From Gaiella sp038230035 (GTDB lineage: Bacteria > Actinomycetota > Thermoleophilia > Gaiellales > Gaiellaceae): a stretch of 64,000 nt of DNA. Position 1 is the stretch's first letter. Each line of letters opens with the position of its first letter. Below are positions 16,465-24,297 of this stretch, piece by piece. Both the position numbers and the translations under genes were made by a program. The notes under the pieces were generated by a model that did no database searches, was not told where the DNA came from, and saw only the letters and a program-made list of their open reading frames with translations. The DNA lies in contig JBBRNX010000010.1 in the NCBI GenBank assembly GCA_038230035.1, positions 37,365 to 101,364 of the forward strand. Direction: 5' to 3'.

Positions 16465-17181
16465 TCAATACTCGACGCGCTCCAGGTACAGGCCCCACGG
16501 CGCCGCAGTCACGCCCGCTTCCGGCCGGAGCGCGCCGTCCAACAAGTCAGCCATCTCATCGCCACCGCGTTCGAGCATCGTCCCTACGAGCGTCCGCACC
16601 ATGTGGCGCAGGAACGAGTTGGCCGTGATCGTGAAGTGGAGGTGATCCCCGTACCGCTCCCAGCGCGCCGATGACACCTCGCGGACGAACACCTTGTGCT
16701 GCGTCTCGGTCGGAGTGAAGGCTCGGAAGTCGTGCCCTCCGACCACGAGTTTCGCTGCCGCGTCGAGCGCCGCCACATCCAACGACTGCGGCCACCACAA
16801 CGAACGCCGCGACTCGAGCGCAGATCGCTCAGGACGGTTGAGCACGACGTAGCGGTACGTGCGCGACCGTGCCGAGTACCGCGCGTGGAAGCCCTCAGGC
16901 GCCTCGGCCGCAGCGATCACCGAGATGTCGTCGGGCAACGCGGTGTTCAGCGCCTCTGGGACACGTTCGAGCGGCGGCCCACCCTCGACCTCGACCGAGC
17001 AGACCTGTCCCTCGGCATGGACGCCTGTGTCGGTCCGGCCACCCACGACGAGCTCGTCCCAGCGCGGGAACACACGGTCGACCGCGTCACGCACCGTTCC
17101 CTCGATCGTGCGCAGCCCCGGCTGCCGCGCCCAACCACGGAAACCCGTGCCGTCGTACTCGAGCGTCAGCCGAAGTCGCAT
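16465..17181 (-). CDS. truA: tRNA pseudouridine(38-40) synthase TruA
   Basis: 238 residues. The family opening RLRLTLEYDGTGFRGWARQP and the catalytic region VVGGRTDTGVHAEGQV (catalytic Asp) are present, as are ARYSARSRTYRYVV and FLRHMVRTLVG near the C-terminus. It converts uridines 38-40 of tRNA anticodon stems. TAGGCT (17188-17193) lies 6 nt before the ATG and a terminator separates it from rplQ, so it probably has its own leaderless transcript. Confidence 0.95.
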   Translation of the reverse strand: MRLRLTLEYDGTGFRGWARQPGLRTIEGTVRDAVDRVFPRWDELVVGGRTDTGVHAEGQVCSVEVEGGPPLERVPEALNTALPDDISVIAAAEAPEGFHARYSARSRTYRYVVLNRPERSALESRRSLWWPQSLDVAALDAAAKLVVGGHDFRAFTPTETQHKVFVREVSSARWERYGDHLHFTITANSFLRHMVRTLVGTMLERGGDEMADLLDGALRPEAGVTAAPWGLYLERVEY

Positions 17182-17203
17182 CTGCGGAGCCTAGAACGAG
17201 AAA

Positions 17204-17219
17204 GGCGCCTCTCGGCGCC
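17204..17219 (-). terminator. Terminator after rplQ
   Basis: Reverse strand GGCGCC-GAGA-GGCGCC followed by TTTCTCGTTCT. It lies 11 nt beyond the rplQ stop and marks the end of the large ribosomal-protein block. Confidence 0.7.
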
Positions 17220-17229
17220 CTTCCAGAAC

Positions 17230-17610
17230 TTATCCAGCGACAGAAGCCGCGGGGTCGTAGTCGACGAACTCGAGATAGACCATGTTCGCCGCGTCACCGA
17301 GCCTCGGCCCGAGCTTGACGATCCGGGTGTACCCACCCGGCCGGTCGGCAAATCGGGGCGCGACCTCCGCGAAGAGGTGATGCACGACGTCGTTCGTGCG
17401 CAGAGCTGCGAGCGCCTGACGGCGCGCATGCAGGTCGCCGCGCTTCCCGAGCGTGATCAGCTTCTCGGCGTACGGCTTGACCGCCTTGGCCTTCGCCTCG
17501 GTGGTCTCGATCCGCCCGTGCGTGATCAGCGCACCCGCAAGGTTGGAGTAGAGCGCCTTGCGGTGCGCCGAATCGCGGCCGAGCTTCTTTCCGGATTTCG
17601 CGTGCCTCAC
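17230..17610 (-). CDS. rplQ: 50S ribosomal protein L17
   Basis: 126 residues with the L17 opening MRHAKSGKKLGRDSAHRKAL and TEAKAKAVKPYAEKLITLGK. It binds 23S rRNA at the base of the large subunit. It follows rpoA by 18 nt, the usual arrangement at the end of the alpha operon. Confidence 0.98.
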   Translation of the reverse strand: MRHAKSGKKLGRDSAHRKALYSNLAGALITHGRIETTEAKAKAVKPYAEKLITLGKRGDLHARRQALAALRTNDVVHHLFAEVAPRFADRPGGYTRIVKLGPRLGDAANMVYLEFVDYDPAASVAG

Positions 17611-17628
17611 TGTGTCCTCACTGGGTCC

Positions 17629-18603
17629 TCACTGGGGCAGATCCTCGCCCTTCAGCGTGAGACCGTGTGCGGCGAGCGTCTCGCGAACCTCTTCGACCGA
17701 CTTGCGGCCGAAGTTCGGGATCGCGGCGAGCTCGGCTTCGGACTTGGACGTGAGATCGCCGATCGTCTCGATGCCTACGCGCTTGAGGCAGTTGTAGGAG
17801 CGGACGCCGAGCTCGAGCTCCTCGATCGGGAAGTTCTCCATTCCATGAGAGACCGTCGACTCTGCAGCAGTCTCCGCCGCAGTCTCCCCGTACCCCGGGA
17901 TCGAGTCGAGATCGGTGAAGATCGCGAGCTGGCTGATCAGGATCCGCGCTGCCTCGGAGATCGCGTCCTTCGGATCGACCGAGCCGTCCGTCGTGACGTC
18001 GAGGCGGAGCTTGTCGTAGTCGGTGCGCTGACCGACACGCGCCGACTCGACCTCGTAGGCCACACGACGCACGGGCGAGAAGATCGAGTCGATCGGGATG
18101 ACGCCGATCGAGGTCTCCGGGCCACGGTTCAGCTCGGCCGGCGTGTAGCCGCGGCCGCGGCCGATGGTCAGCGAGATCTCGAGCTTGCCCTTGTCGGCGA
18201 GGTGCGCGATCTCGAGCTCCGGATTGAGGATCTCGAGGTCGGCCGGCGCCTCGATGTCGGCGGCGGTGACGAGGCCAGGGCCTTTCTTGGCGATGTGCAC
18301 CTCGATCTCGGGCGACTCGCCGTGCAGCCGGCAAATCAGGTTCTTGAGGTTCAGGATGATGTCGGTGACGTCCTCCCGCACACCCGGGAGCGTCGTGAAC
18401 TCGTGCGCGACGCCTTCGATCTTGACGGCGGTGACTGCGGCACCCTCGAGGGAGGAGAGCAGCACGCGGCGCAGCGAGTTGCCGAACGTGTAACCGAAGC
18501 CGCGGTCGAGCGGCTCGATCTCGAACACACCGCGATGCTCGTCGCTCTCTTCGGCGACGATCCGCGGCACTTGGAAGTCCATCAGGCTAGAGCGGGTAGA
18601 CAA
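17629..18603 (-). CDS. rpoA: DNA-directed RNA polymerase alpha subunit
   Basis: 324 residues. The N-terminal dimerisation domain includes TFGNSLRRVLLSSLEGAAVTA, and the C-terminal DNA-binding domain includes IEELELGVRSYNCLKRVGI and NFGRKSVEEVRETL. The extra Ala/Thr linker AAETAAEST joins the two. TTG at 18603 is accepted because GGAAGGA lies about 7 nt upstream; an internal ATG at 18582 is the alternative. A strong hairpin separates it from rpsD. Confidence 0.97.
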   Translation of the reverse strand: MSTRSSLMDFQVPRIVAEESDEHRGVFEIEPLDRGFGYTFGNSLRRVLLSSLEGAAVTAVKIEGVAHEFTTLPGVREDVTDIILNLKNLICRLHGESPEIEVHIAKKGPGLVTAADIEAPADLEILNPELEIAHLADKGKLEISLTIGRGRGYTPAELNRGPETSIGVIPIDSIFSPVRRVAYEVESARVGQRTDYDKLRLDVTTDGSVDPKDAISEAARILISQLAIFTDLDSIPGYGETAAETAAESTVSHGMENFPIEELELGVRSYNCLKRVGIETIGDLTSKSEAELAAIPNFGRKSVEEVRETLAAHGLTLKGEDLPQ

Positions 18604-18624
18604 GTTCGATTCCTTCCGTTAGTA

Positions 18625-18655
18625 CCAAGTAGACGTGCGCAGCACGTCTACTTGG
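18625..18655 (-). promoter_or_regulatory. 14-bp hairpin spanning the rpsD stop codon, between rpsD and rpoA
   Basis: CCAAGTAGACGTGC (18625-18638) pairs perfectly with GCACGTCTACTTGG (18642-18655) around a 3-nt loop. The stem includes the rpsD stop codon and last codon. There is no T-run in either direction, so it is more likely an mRNA stability, processing or translation-coupling element than a terminator. Confidence 0.6.
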
Positions 18656-19268
18656 AGTAGAGCTCGACGATGAGTGATTCCTGTACGGGCGTGTCGATCT
18701 CGGCGCGCTCCGGCCACTTCAGCACGGTGCCGGAGAGGCCTTCGTGGTCTGCCTGGAGCCACGGTGCGACCGAGGCGGTGAGGTCGGTTGCGTCCCGCAC
18801 GAGCGTCTCGACCGGGCTGCCCGCCCGAAGTGCGACGACGAAGCCAGGACGGACGCCGAAGCTCGGAATGTTGACCCGGCGGCCGTTGACGTTGAAGTGG
18901 CCATGCCGGACGAGCTGACGCGCTTGCGCGCGCGAGCCGGCGAACCCGAGCCGGTACACGACATTGTCGAGCCGTGTCTCGAGCAGGCGCAACAGGTTCT
19001 CGCCGGTCGAGCCGGTCCCGCGTGAGGCACGCTCGAACGTGGTGCGGAACTGCTTCTCGAGCAGGCCGTAGGTGCGGCGCGCCTTCTGCTTCTCTCGGAG
19101 CTGGAGCAGGTACTCGCTCTGCTTGATGCGCCCGCGGCCGTGCTCACCCGGCGGATACGAGCGGCGCTCGATCGCGCACTTCTCCGTCAGGCAGCGCTCG
19201 CCCTTGAGAAAGAGCTTCACGCCCTCGCGGCGGCACATGCGGCACTTGGGGCCGAGGTCGCGGGCCAT
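18648..19268 (-). CDS. rpsD: 30S ribosomal protein S4 (zinc-binding form)
   Basis: 206 residues. It is a primary 16S rRNA binder and in other bacteria a translational repressor of its own operon. It is a Cys-containing form with C9, C12, C26 and C31 (KCRMC and RCLTEKC) arranged as a zinc site. The S4 RNA-binding domain is in RLDNVVYRLGFAGSRAQARQ. It is preceded by the 164-nt structured leader at 19270-19433, whose 3' stem strand carries the AGGAG ribosome site. Confidence 0.98.
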   Translation of the reverse strand: MARDLGPKCRMCRREGVKLFLKGERCLTEKCAIERRSYPPGEHGRGRIKQSEYLLQLREKQKARRTYGLLEKQFRTTFERASRGTGSTGENLLRLLETRLDNVVYRLGFAGSRAQARQLVRHGHFNVNGRRVNIPSFGVRPGFVVALRAGSPVETLVRDATDLTASVAPWLQADHEGLSGTVLKWPERAEIDTPVQESLIVELYSK

Positions 19269-19269
19269 T

Positions 19270-19433
19270 AGTGGTTCTCCTGGTGACGGTTACGCGTCTC
19301 TGGGGCACGAGGCGCAAGCAGTGCAAGGACGCAGGGAGTGTTCGTACGCGTGCGTACGGACGCGACTGATGACGCGGCAATGCGCCGCGGATCGTGCGCC
19401 AGAGGCGCTCTAACTGTTGCCAGGAGAGCCACT
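19270..19433 (-). ncRNA. Structured leader RNA upstream of rpsD (copy 2 of a paired element)
   Basis: 164 nt filling the rpsK-rpsD gap. The closing stem pairs AGTGGCTCTCCTGG with CCAGGAGAACCACT (13 of 14 pairs) and covers the rpsD Shine-Dalgarno. Inside are CAACAGTTAG, a second helix GCGCCTCTGG/CCAGAGACGC extended by GCACGA/TCGTGC, conserved GGCGCATTGC and GCACTGCTTGCG blocks, and an apical hairpin formed by GTCCGTACGC and GCGTACGAAC. A homologous element of equal length precedes rpsM. I recognise no named family; a ribosomal-protein (perhaps S4) leader is inferred. Confidence 0.8.
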
Positions 19434-19839
19434 AAACGCGCCTCCGCTTCTTCTGCCGCACACCGTTGTGGGCCTGCGGGCTGACGTCACGGACGCCGAG
19501 GATCTCGAGCCCGGCGGCCTGCAGCGACCGGATCGCGGTCTCGCGACCCGAACCGGGCCCCTTGACGAACACTTCGACCTTCTGCAAGCCGTGCTCCATT
19601 CCCTTGCGCGCGCAGTTGTCGGCGGTGACCTGGGCGGCGAACGGGGTCGACTTGCGTGAGCCCTTGAACCCGGCGGAGCCGGCGGACTCCCACGCGATCA
19701 CGTTGCCGTCGTTGTCGGTGAGCGACACGATGGTGTTGTTGAACGAGGTCTTGATGTGCGCCTGTCCGATGGCGACGTTCTTGCGCACGCGGCGACGGGT
19801 GCGACCCCGAGTGGCCGCGGCTTTACGAGGCGGGGCCAT
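19432..19839 (-). CDS. rpsK: 30S ribosomal protein S11
   Basis: 135 residues with the S11 core GQAHIKTSFNNTIVSLTD, AGFKGSRKSTPFAAQVTA and the C-terminal DVSPQAHNGVRQKKRRRV. It sits in the platform of the small subunit near the mRNA exit. It directly follows rpsM (adjacent codons), and its stop codon lies in the 5' arm of the rpsD leader stem. Confidence 0.98.
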   Translation of the reverse strand: MAPPRKAAATRGRTRRRVRKNVAIGQAHIKTSFNNTIVSLTDNDGNVIAWESAGSAGFKGSRKSTPFAAQVTADNCARKGMEHGLQKVEVFVKGPGSGRETAIRSLQAAGLEILGVRDVSPQAHNGVRQKKRRRV

Positions 19840-20211
19840 TTACTTCGCCTTCTTCCCGCGGCCGACGGTCTTCTTCGGGCCCTTGCGCGTTCGCGCGTTG
19901 GTCTTCGTCCGCTGGCCGTTCACCGGCAGCCCGCGCCGGTGTCGCAGGCCGCGGTAGCAGCCGATCTCCGAGAGGCGCTTGATCGCCTGCGAGCGTTCAC
20001 GGCGAAGGTCACCTTCGACCTCGAGGCTGTCGATCATCGTCCGGAGCTTCGTCACTTCCTCGTCGGTGAGGTCGCGGATCTTCTCGTCCGGGTCGAGGCC
20101 GAGGTCCTTGCAGATCTTCTGTGCGGTCGACTGGCCGATCCCGTAGATGTAGGTGAGACCGATCTCGAGCCGCTTCTGGTTCGGGAGGTTGACCCCCGCG
20201 ATTCGCGCCAT
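19840..20211 (-). CDS. rpsM: 30S ribosomal protein S13
   Basis: 123 residues, MARIAGVNLPNQKRLEIGLT, with GIGQSTAQKI and the C-terminal RHRRGLPVNGQRTKTNAR that contacts the P-site tRNA. It is preceded by the 164-nt structured leader (20214-20377), so expression is probably controlled at translation. Confidence 0.98.
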   Translation of the reverse strand: MARIAGVNLPNQKRLEIGLTYIYGIGQSTAQKICKDLGLDPDEKIRDLTDEEVTKLRTMIDSLEVEGDLRRERSQAIKRLSEIGCYRGLRHRRGLPVNGQRTKTNARTRKGPKKTVGRGKKAK

Positions 20212-20213
20212 CT

Positions 20214-20377
20214 AGTGTCTCTCCCGGTGACGGTTTCGCGTCTCTGGCGTGCGAGACGCAAGCAGTGCTAGGACGCAGGCCGCATTCGGGCTGGTCAGCC
20301 CGGATGCGGCCGAGGACGACGCAATGCGCCGTGGCTCGCGCGCCAGAGGCGCACTAACTGTTGCCGGGTGAGACACT
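20214..20377 (-). ncRNA. Structured leader RNA upstream of rpsM (copy 1 of a paired element)
   Basis: 164 nt filling the rpmJ-rpsM gap exactly. The closing stem pairs AGTGTCTCACCCGG with CCGGGAGAGACACT (13 of 14 pairs) and covers the ribosome site GGGAG 9-10 nt before the rpsM ATG. Two pairs of this stem change in a compensatory way relative to the rpsD copy (G-C to U-A and U-A to C-G). The second helix is GCGCCTCTGGCG/CGCCAGAGACGC. The apical hairpin is a different sequence and longer (CCGCATCCGGGCT/AGCCCGAATGCGG). Conserved unpaired blocks match the rpsD copy. Confidence 0.8.
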
Positions 20378-20491
20378 TTATCCCTGCCTTTGCTTGTGCC
20401 GGGGGTTCGTGCAGATGACCATCGTGCGACCGTGCCGCTTGATTACGCGGCACCTCTCACACATCGGCTTGACTGAGGGGCGAACTTTCAT
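20378..20491 (-). CDS. rpmJ: 50S ribosomal protein L36 (zinc-binding form)
   Basis: 37 residues, MKVRPSVKPMCERCRVIKRH then GRTMVICTNPRHKQRQG. The zinc ligands C11, C14, C27 and H32 are all present. The stop codon is immediately followed by the rpsM leader RNA. Located between infA and rpsM as usual. Confidence 0.97.
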   Translation of the reverse strand: MKVRPSVKPMCERCRVIKRHGRTMVICTNPRHKQRQG

Positions 20492-20508
20492 CGAATCCTT
20501 CGTTAGAA

Positions 20509-20730
20509 CTACTTGAGGCGGAACGTGATTCTGCCGCGCGTCAGGTCGTAGGGAGAAAGCTCGACCTTGACCCGATCGCCGGGGAGGATGCGGATGTAGT
20601 GCTTGCGCATTTTCCCGGAGATGGTCGCGAGGACGTCGTGCCCGCCGTCGACCTGCACGCGGAACATTGTGCTCGGGAGCGCTTCGACAACCTCGCCTTC
20701 GACCTCGATCTTCTCTTCCTTGACGGCCAA
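20509..20730 (-). CDS. infA: Translation initiation factor IF-1
   Basis: 73 residues with KIEVEGEVVEALPSTMFRVQ, SGKMRKHYIRILPGDRV and SPYDLTRGRITFR, an OB-fold protein that blocks the A site during initiation. TTG at 20730 gives the family-like start MAVKEEKIEVEG; an upstream TTG at 20745 is the alternative but AGGAG abuts it directly. It is the first gene after the promoter at 20771-20798. Confidence 0.95.
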   Translation of the reverse strand: MAVKEEKIEVEGEVVEALPSTMFRVQVDGGHDVLATISGKMRKHYIRILPGDRVKVELSPYDLTRGRITFRLK

Positions 20731-20770
20731 CTTTCCCTCGCGCAACTCCTACGGTGACGGCGTGAACAAG

Positions 20771-20798
20771 GTTGTATGACAGGTAGAAACGCGTGCAA
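20771..20798 (-). promoter_or_regulatory. Candidate promoter of the infA-rpmJ-rpsM-rpsK-rpsD-rpoA-rplQ unit
   Basis: Reverse strand TTGCAC (20793-20798), 16-nt spacer, TACAAC (20771-20776), in the 117-bp gap between map and infA. Transcription would begin near 20764. Confidence 0.5.
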
Positions 20799-20847
20799 CT
20801 TCAGCAGAACAGCCCGTGGCAGCCAAAACAGCCGCTCCGCGGGGTGG

Positions 20848-21633
20848 TCATCGTAGCAAACGGCGTTCGATTTCCCTTGCCAAGCCGGCTCGCGGCGTCA
20901 GTATCCGCGGACCTGCCTGCGTGATCGCGACTGTGTGCTCGAAGTGGACGGCGGTCGACCCGTCGTCGGTGCAGATCGTCCAGCCGTCGTCGGTGATGTG
21001 AACCTCCGGCCCGCCGGCGGCGATCATCGGCTCGATCGCGATCGTCATGCCTTCCGAGAGACGCGGCCCGCGGCCCGGCAGGCCGAAGTTCGGAACATGC
21101 GGATCCTCGTGGTAGTGGCGGCCGACGCCGTGGCCGACGAGGCTGCGCACAACTGAGAAACCCGCAGCTTCGACTACGAGCTGTACGGCGCTCGACACGT
21201 CTCCGACACGGTTCCCGAGCTGCGCCTTCTCGATGCCGGCTGCGAGCGCATCGCGACCGACTTCGAGGAGCCGCTCCGTCTCGCTCTCGACCGTCCCGAC
21301 GCCGAAGGTGAACGCGCTGTCGGCGATGAAGCCGTCGAGGGTGGTGCCGACATCGATCGTGATCACGTCGCCGTCTTCGACGACGTGGCTCCCCGGGATG
21401 CCGTGCACGACGACGTCGTTCGGCGAGATGCAGATCTCCGCCGGGTATCCCTTGTACCCCTTCGATGTCGACACACCGCCTTGCGAGCGAATGAACTCAC
21501 CGGCGATTGCGTCGAGCTCGCCGGTCGTGATTCCGGGCTGCAGATGCTCTGCGACGTGGGCGATCGTTCCCGCCGAGAGTGCGCCCGCCCGCGCGATCTT
21601 GTCGATCTCGGCTGGGGTCTTCCGGATGATCAT
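20848..21633 (-). CDS. map: Type I methionine aminopeptidase
   Basis: 261 residues. It removes the initiator methionine from new proteins. The metal ligands are visible in ITIDVGTTLDGFIADSAFTF (two Asp), GHGVGRHYHEDPHVPNFG (His), IEPMIAAGG (Glu) and FEHTVAIT (Glu). Its ATG overlaps the adk stop by 4 nt. Confidence 0.97.
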   Translation of the reverse strand: MIIRKTPAEIDKIARAGALSAGTIAHVAEHLQPGITTGELDAIAGEFIRSQGGVSTSKGYKGYPAEICISPNDVVVHGIPGSHVVEDGDVITIDVGTTLDGFIADSAFTFGVGTVESETERLLEVGRDALAAGIEKAQLGNRVGDVSSAVQLVVEAAGFSVVRSLVGHGVGRHYHEDPHVPNFGLPGRGPRLSEGMTIAIEPMIAAGGPEVHITDDGWTICTDDGSTAVHFEHTVAITQAGPRILTPRAGLAREIERRLLR

Positions 21634-22193
21634 CCGCGGAGTGCCTCGGATATCTCGGCGGCAACCTCGTCGACGGAGCGCTCGGCGCGGAGGGGAACGA
21701 GGACGCCAGTGGCCCTGTAGCGCTCGACGACCGGCTCGGTCTGCTCGTGGTAGATCGCGAGCCGCCGCGCGATCGCCTCCGGTGTGTCGTCTGTTCGGCC
21801 CTCGGCCGCCGCGCGACCTCGCATCCGCTCGGCGGCCAGGTCGTCGGAGAGGTCGAAGAACAGCGCGTGGTCGATGCCGCGACCGATGCCGTCGAGCATC
21901 CGGTCGAGCGCCTCGGCCTGCTCGACGTTGCGCGGGAACCCGTCGAGGACGAAGCCGCGACGCGCATCCTCCTCGCCGAGCCGATCGTGGATAAGCGCCA
22001 CCGTCAGCTCGTCGGGAACGAGCTCCCCCGAGGCGAGAATCGGAGCCACCGCGAGTCCGAGCGGCGTCCCTGTCACGATCGCAGCACGGAACATGTCGCC
22101 GGTCGACACGTGCGGGATACCGTGCGCTTCGGAGATGCGCTTGGCCTGCGTGCCCTTACCGGACCCTTGCGGCCCCAATACGAGGAGATTCAC
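21630..22193 (-). CDS. adk: Adenylate kinase (short-LID form)
   Basis: 187 residues. It interconverts ATP, ADP and AMP. The P-loop is GPQGSGKGTQAKRI, the AMP site HVSTGDMFRAA, and FVLDGFPRNVEQAEAL follows. The LID is short and lacks the four-Cys zinc site, typical of actinobacteria. It lies between secY and map. Confidence 0.97.
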   Translation of the reverse strand: MNLLVLGPQGSGKGTQAKRISEAHGIPHVSTGDMFRAAIVTGTPLGLAVAPILASGELVPDELTVALIHDRLGEEDARRGFVLDGFPRNVEQAEALDRMLDGIGRGIDHALFFDLSDDLAAERMRGRAAAEGRTDDTPEAIARRLAIYHEQTEPVVERYRATGVLVPLRAERSVDEVAAEISEALRG

Positions 22194-22229
22194 GATGATC
22201 GGGCCGTATCCTAGGAGCCGCGCGGCCGG

Positions 22230-23486
22230 CTACTTCAAGAAGCCTTCGTAGTTGCGCATCATCATCTGCGACTCCATCTGGCGCATGGTGTCGAGCGCAA
22301 CACCGACGGCGATGAGCACCGACGTTCCGCCGAGCGCGCGGCCGGTCGCCTGCGAGAAGCCGCCGTACGTGATGAAGAGGCTCGGGAGCACGGCGATCGC
22401 CGCGAGGAACAGCGCGCCGGGGAACGTCAGCCGGCTCAGCACGCGGTCGAGATACTGCGCAGTCGGTGGGCCTGGCCTGATGCCCGGGATGTAGCCGCCG
22501 TACTTGCGGAGGTTGTCCGCCTGGTCGACGGGGTTGAACTGCACCGCCGTATAGAAGTAGGTGAAGACGATGATCATGATCCCCTCGACCAGCAGGTAGG
22601 TGAGGCTCCCTGTCTGGAAGTGGTTGTTCACGAAGTTCCGTGTGGACGGCAGGTAGAGCGCGATCGTCTGCGGGAAGGCGAGTACGGCGGCGGCGAAGAT
22701 CACCGGTATGACGCCGGCCATGTTCACGCGGAGCGGCAAGTACGTCGCGCCACCCGACGTCATGCGCCTCCCGACCATTCGCTTCGCGTACTGGATCGGG
22801 ATCCGGCGCTGGCCCTCCTGCACGAAGACGACCGCCGCCACGACCGCAAGTGCGATCAGCGGGAAGAAGATCCGCTCTGTCGGCCCGCCGTTGTACCAGG
22901 CGCTGATCCCGAGCGGCGCGCTCGTGAGGATGGAGGCGAAGATGAGGATCGAGATGCCGTTGCCGACACCGCGCTTCGTGATCTGCTCGCCGATCCACAT
23001 CAACAACGTCGTCCCGGCGGTCAGCGTCACGACGAGCAGGACGAGCCGGCCGGCGTTCGCATCGAGGATGTGCTGGTTGCGGAACAGGATCGCGTAGCCG
23101 AACGCCTGCGCGGCGGCGAGCCCGACCGTCAGGTAGCGCGTGTACTGGTTGATCTTGGCGTAGCCGGCCTCGCCCTCCTTCTGGAGCTCGCCGAGGCGGG
23201 GGATCACGACCGTCAGCAGCTGCAGGATGATCGACGCCGTGACGTACGGCATGATCCCGAGCGCGAACAGCGAGAACCGCGACAGCGCACCGCCGGAGAA
23301 GAGGTTCAGCAGGCCGAGGATGCTCCCTCCGCCGTTCCCGTTGAAATAGCTCTTGATCGCGTCCGAGTTGACGCCGGGTGACGGAACCCACGAGCCGAGT
23401 CGGTACATGGCCAGCGCGAACCCGGTGAAGAGCACGCGGCGCCGCAGCTCAGGGACGCGCCAGGCGTTCGCTAGCCACGACAGCAT
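22230..23486 (-). CDS. secY: Protein translocase subunit SecY
   Basis: 418 residues with ten hydrophobic segments, forming the protein-conducting channel. Family motifs include the N-terminal ELRRRVLFTGFALAMYRLGSW, LGIMPYVTASIILQLL, and the C-terminal ALDTMRQMESQMMMRNYEGF. Starts 2 nt after the rplO stop. Confidence 0.97.
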   Translation of the reverse strand: MLSWLANAWRVPELRRRVLFTGFALAMYRLGSWVPSPGVNSDAIKSYFNGNGGGSILGLLNLFSGGALSRFSLFALGIMPYVTASIILQLLTVVIPRLGELQKEGEAGYAKINQYTRYLTVGLAAAQAFGYAILFRNQHILDANAGRLVLLVVTLTAGTTLLMWIGEQITKRGVGNGISILIFASILTSAPLGISAWYNGGPTERIFFPLIALAVVAAVVFVQEGQRRIPIQYAKRMVGRRMTSGGATYLPLRVNMAGVIPVIFAAAVLAFPQTIALYLPSTRNFVNNHFQTGSLTYLLVEGIMIIVFTYFYTAVQFNPVDQADNLRKYGGYIPGIRPGPPTAQYLDRVLSRLTFPGALFLAAIAVLPSLFITYGGFSQATGRALGGTSVLIAVGVALDTMRQMESQMMMRNYEGFLK

Positions 23487-23488
23487 GG

Positions 23489-24112
23489 TTAGGCCTCGGT
23501 CTCCTCCGCCGGAGTCTCCTCGGGCGCTTCGTCGACGACCTCTGCTTCGGCTGTCGTCTCCGGCTCTTCGTCCGACTCGACCAATACCGGCTTGGCCTTG
23601 TGCTTCTTCGCCTTCTTTTCGACGGGCTCACCGCGCAGCCAGGTGATCGACCCGCCGGCGGCCTCGATCTTCTCGCGCGCGGACTTCGAGAAGCCGTGAG
23701 CGGTGACGGACAGCTTCTTCGTCAACTCGCCGGAGGCCAGGATCTTGATGTCGGTCTTCGTATTCTTCAATAGACCGGCCGCCACGAGCGCTTCCGGCGT
23801 GACCTCGGCGCCTCCTTCGAAGCGGGCCTCGAGATCGCGAAGGTTGACAGGCTGCGTGTAGGTGCGGAACGGGCCGATCGGCATCGCGTCGGCCGACGTG
23901 TTGCCGCGCAGCTTCGGCAGCCGCATGTCGATCGGCATCTGGCCGCCCTCGAAGCCGGCCGGCATCTTGTGCGAGCCCGCGCGGGACTTCTGACCTTTCA
24001 GGCCACGGCCGGAGTAGCGGCCCTTACCGGAGCCCATGCCTCGCCCAATGCGCTTGCGCGCCTTCTGCGGCTGCGCGGGCTTCAGGTTGGAGAGGTTCAA
24101 CTCGTCGCTCAT
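23489..24112 (-). CDS. rplO: 50S ribosomal protein L15 with acidic C-terminal tail
   Basis: 207 residues, about 55 more than usual. The core has KARKRIGRGMGSGKGRYSGR and GFEGGQMPIDMRLPKL. The last roughly 50 residues are a Lys patch (KKAKKHKAKP) followed by an acidic Glu/Ala tail (EEPETTAEAEVVDEAPEETP). The tail is probably disordered. It overlaps rpmD by 4 nt. Confidence 0.96.
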   Translation of the reverse strand: MSDELNLSNLKPAQPQKARKRIGRGMGSGKGRYSGRGLKGQKSRAGSHKMPAGFEGGQMPIDMRLPKLRGNTSADAMPIGPFRTYTQPVNLRDLEARFEGGAEVTPEALVAAGLLKNTKTDIKILASGELTKKLSVTAHGFSKSAREKIEAAGGSITWLRGEPVEKKAKKHKAKPVLVESDEEPETTAEAEVVDEAPEETPAEETEA

Positions 24113-24297
24113 GCGTTGGATTTCCCTTCGACCCGCACGAGGTGCTTCACGTGGCGGAGCATGCCGGCGAGCGACGGCGTGTCGGTGTGCTCAACAGTGC
24201 GGCCGATCTTGCCGAGACCGAGCGCGCGCAGCGTCCCTTCATGCGCCCTGCTCTGCCCCACGGTGCCGCGAACCTGCGTGATCGTGATCTTGCTCAC
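24109..24297 (-). CDS. rpmD: 50S ribosomal protein L30
   Basis: 62 residues, MSKITITQVRGTVGQSRAHE with LRALGLGKIGRTVEHTDTPS, the complete short bacterial L30. It overlaps both rpsE and rplO by 4 nt. Confidence 0.97.
   Translation of the reverse strand: MSKITITQVRGTVGQSRAHEGTLRALGLGKIGRTVEHTDTPSLAGMLRHVKHLVRVEGKSNA

Noticed and set aside
16696..18660. 654-codon plus-strand open frame opposite truA, rplQ and rpoA
   Set aside because: It spans three well-supported opposite genes and their gaps; composition is that of a shadow frame.
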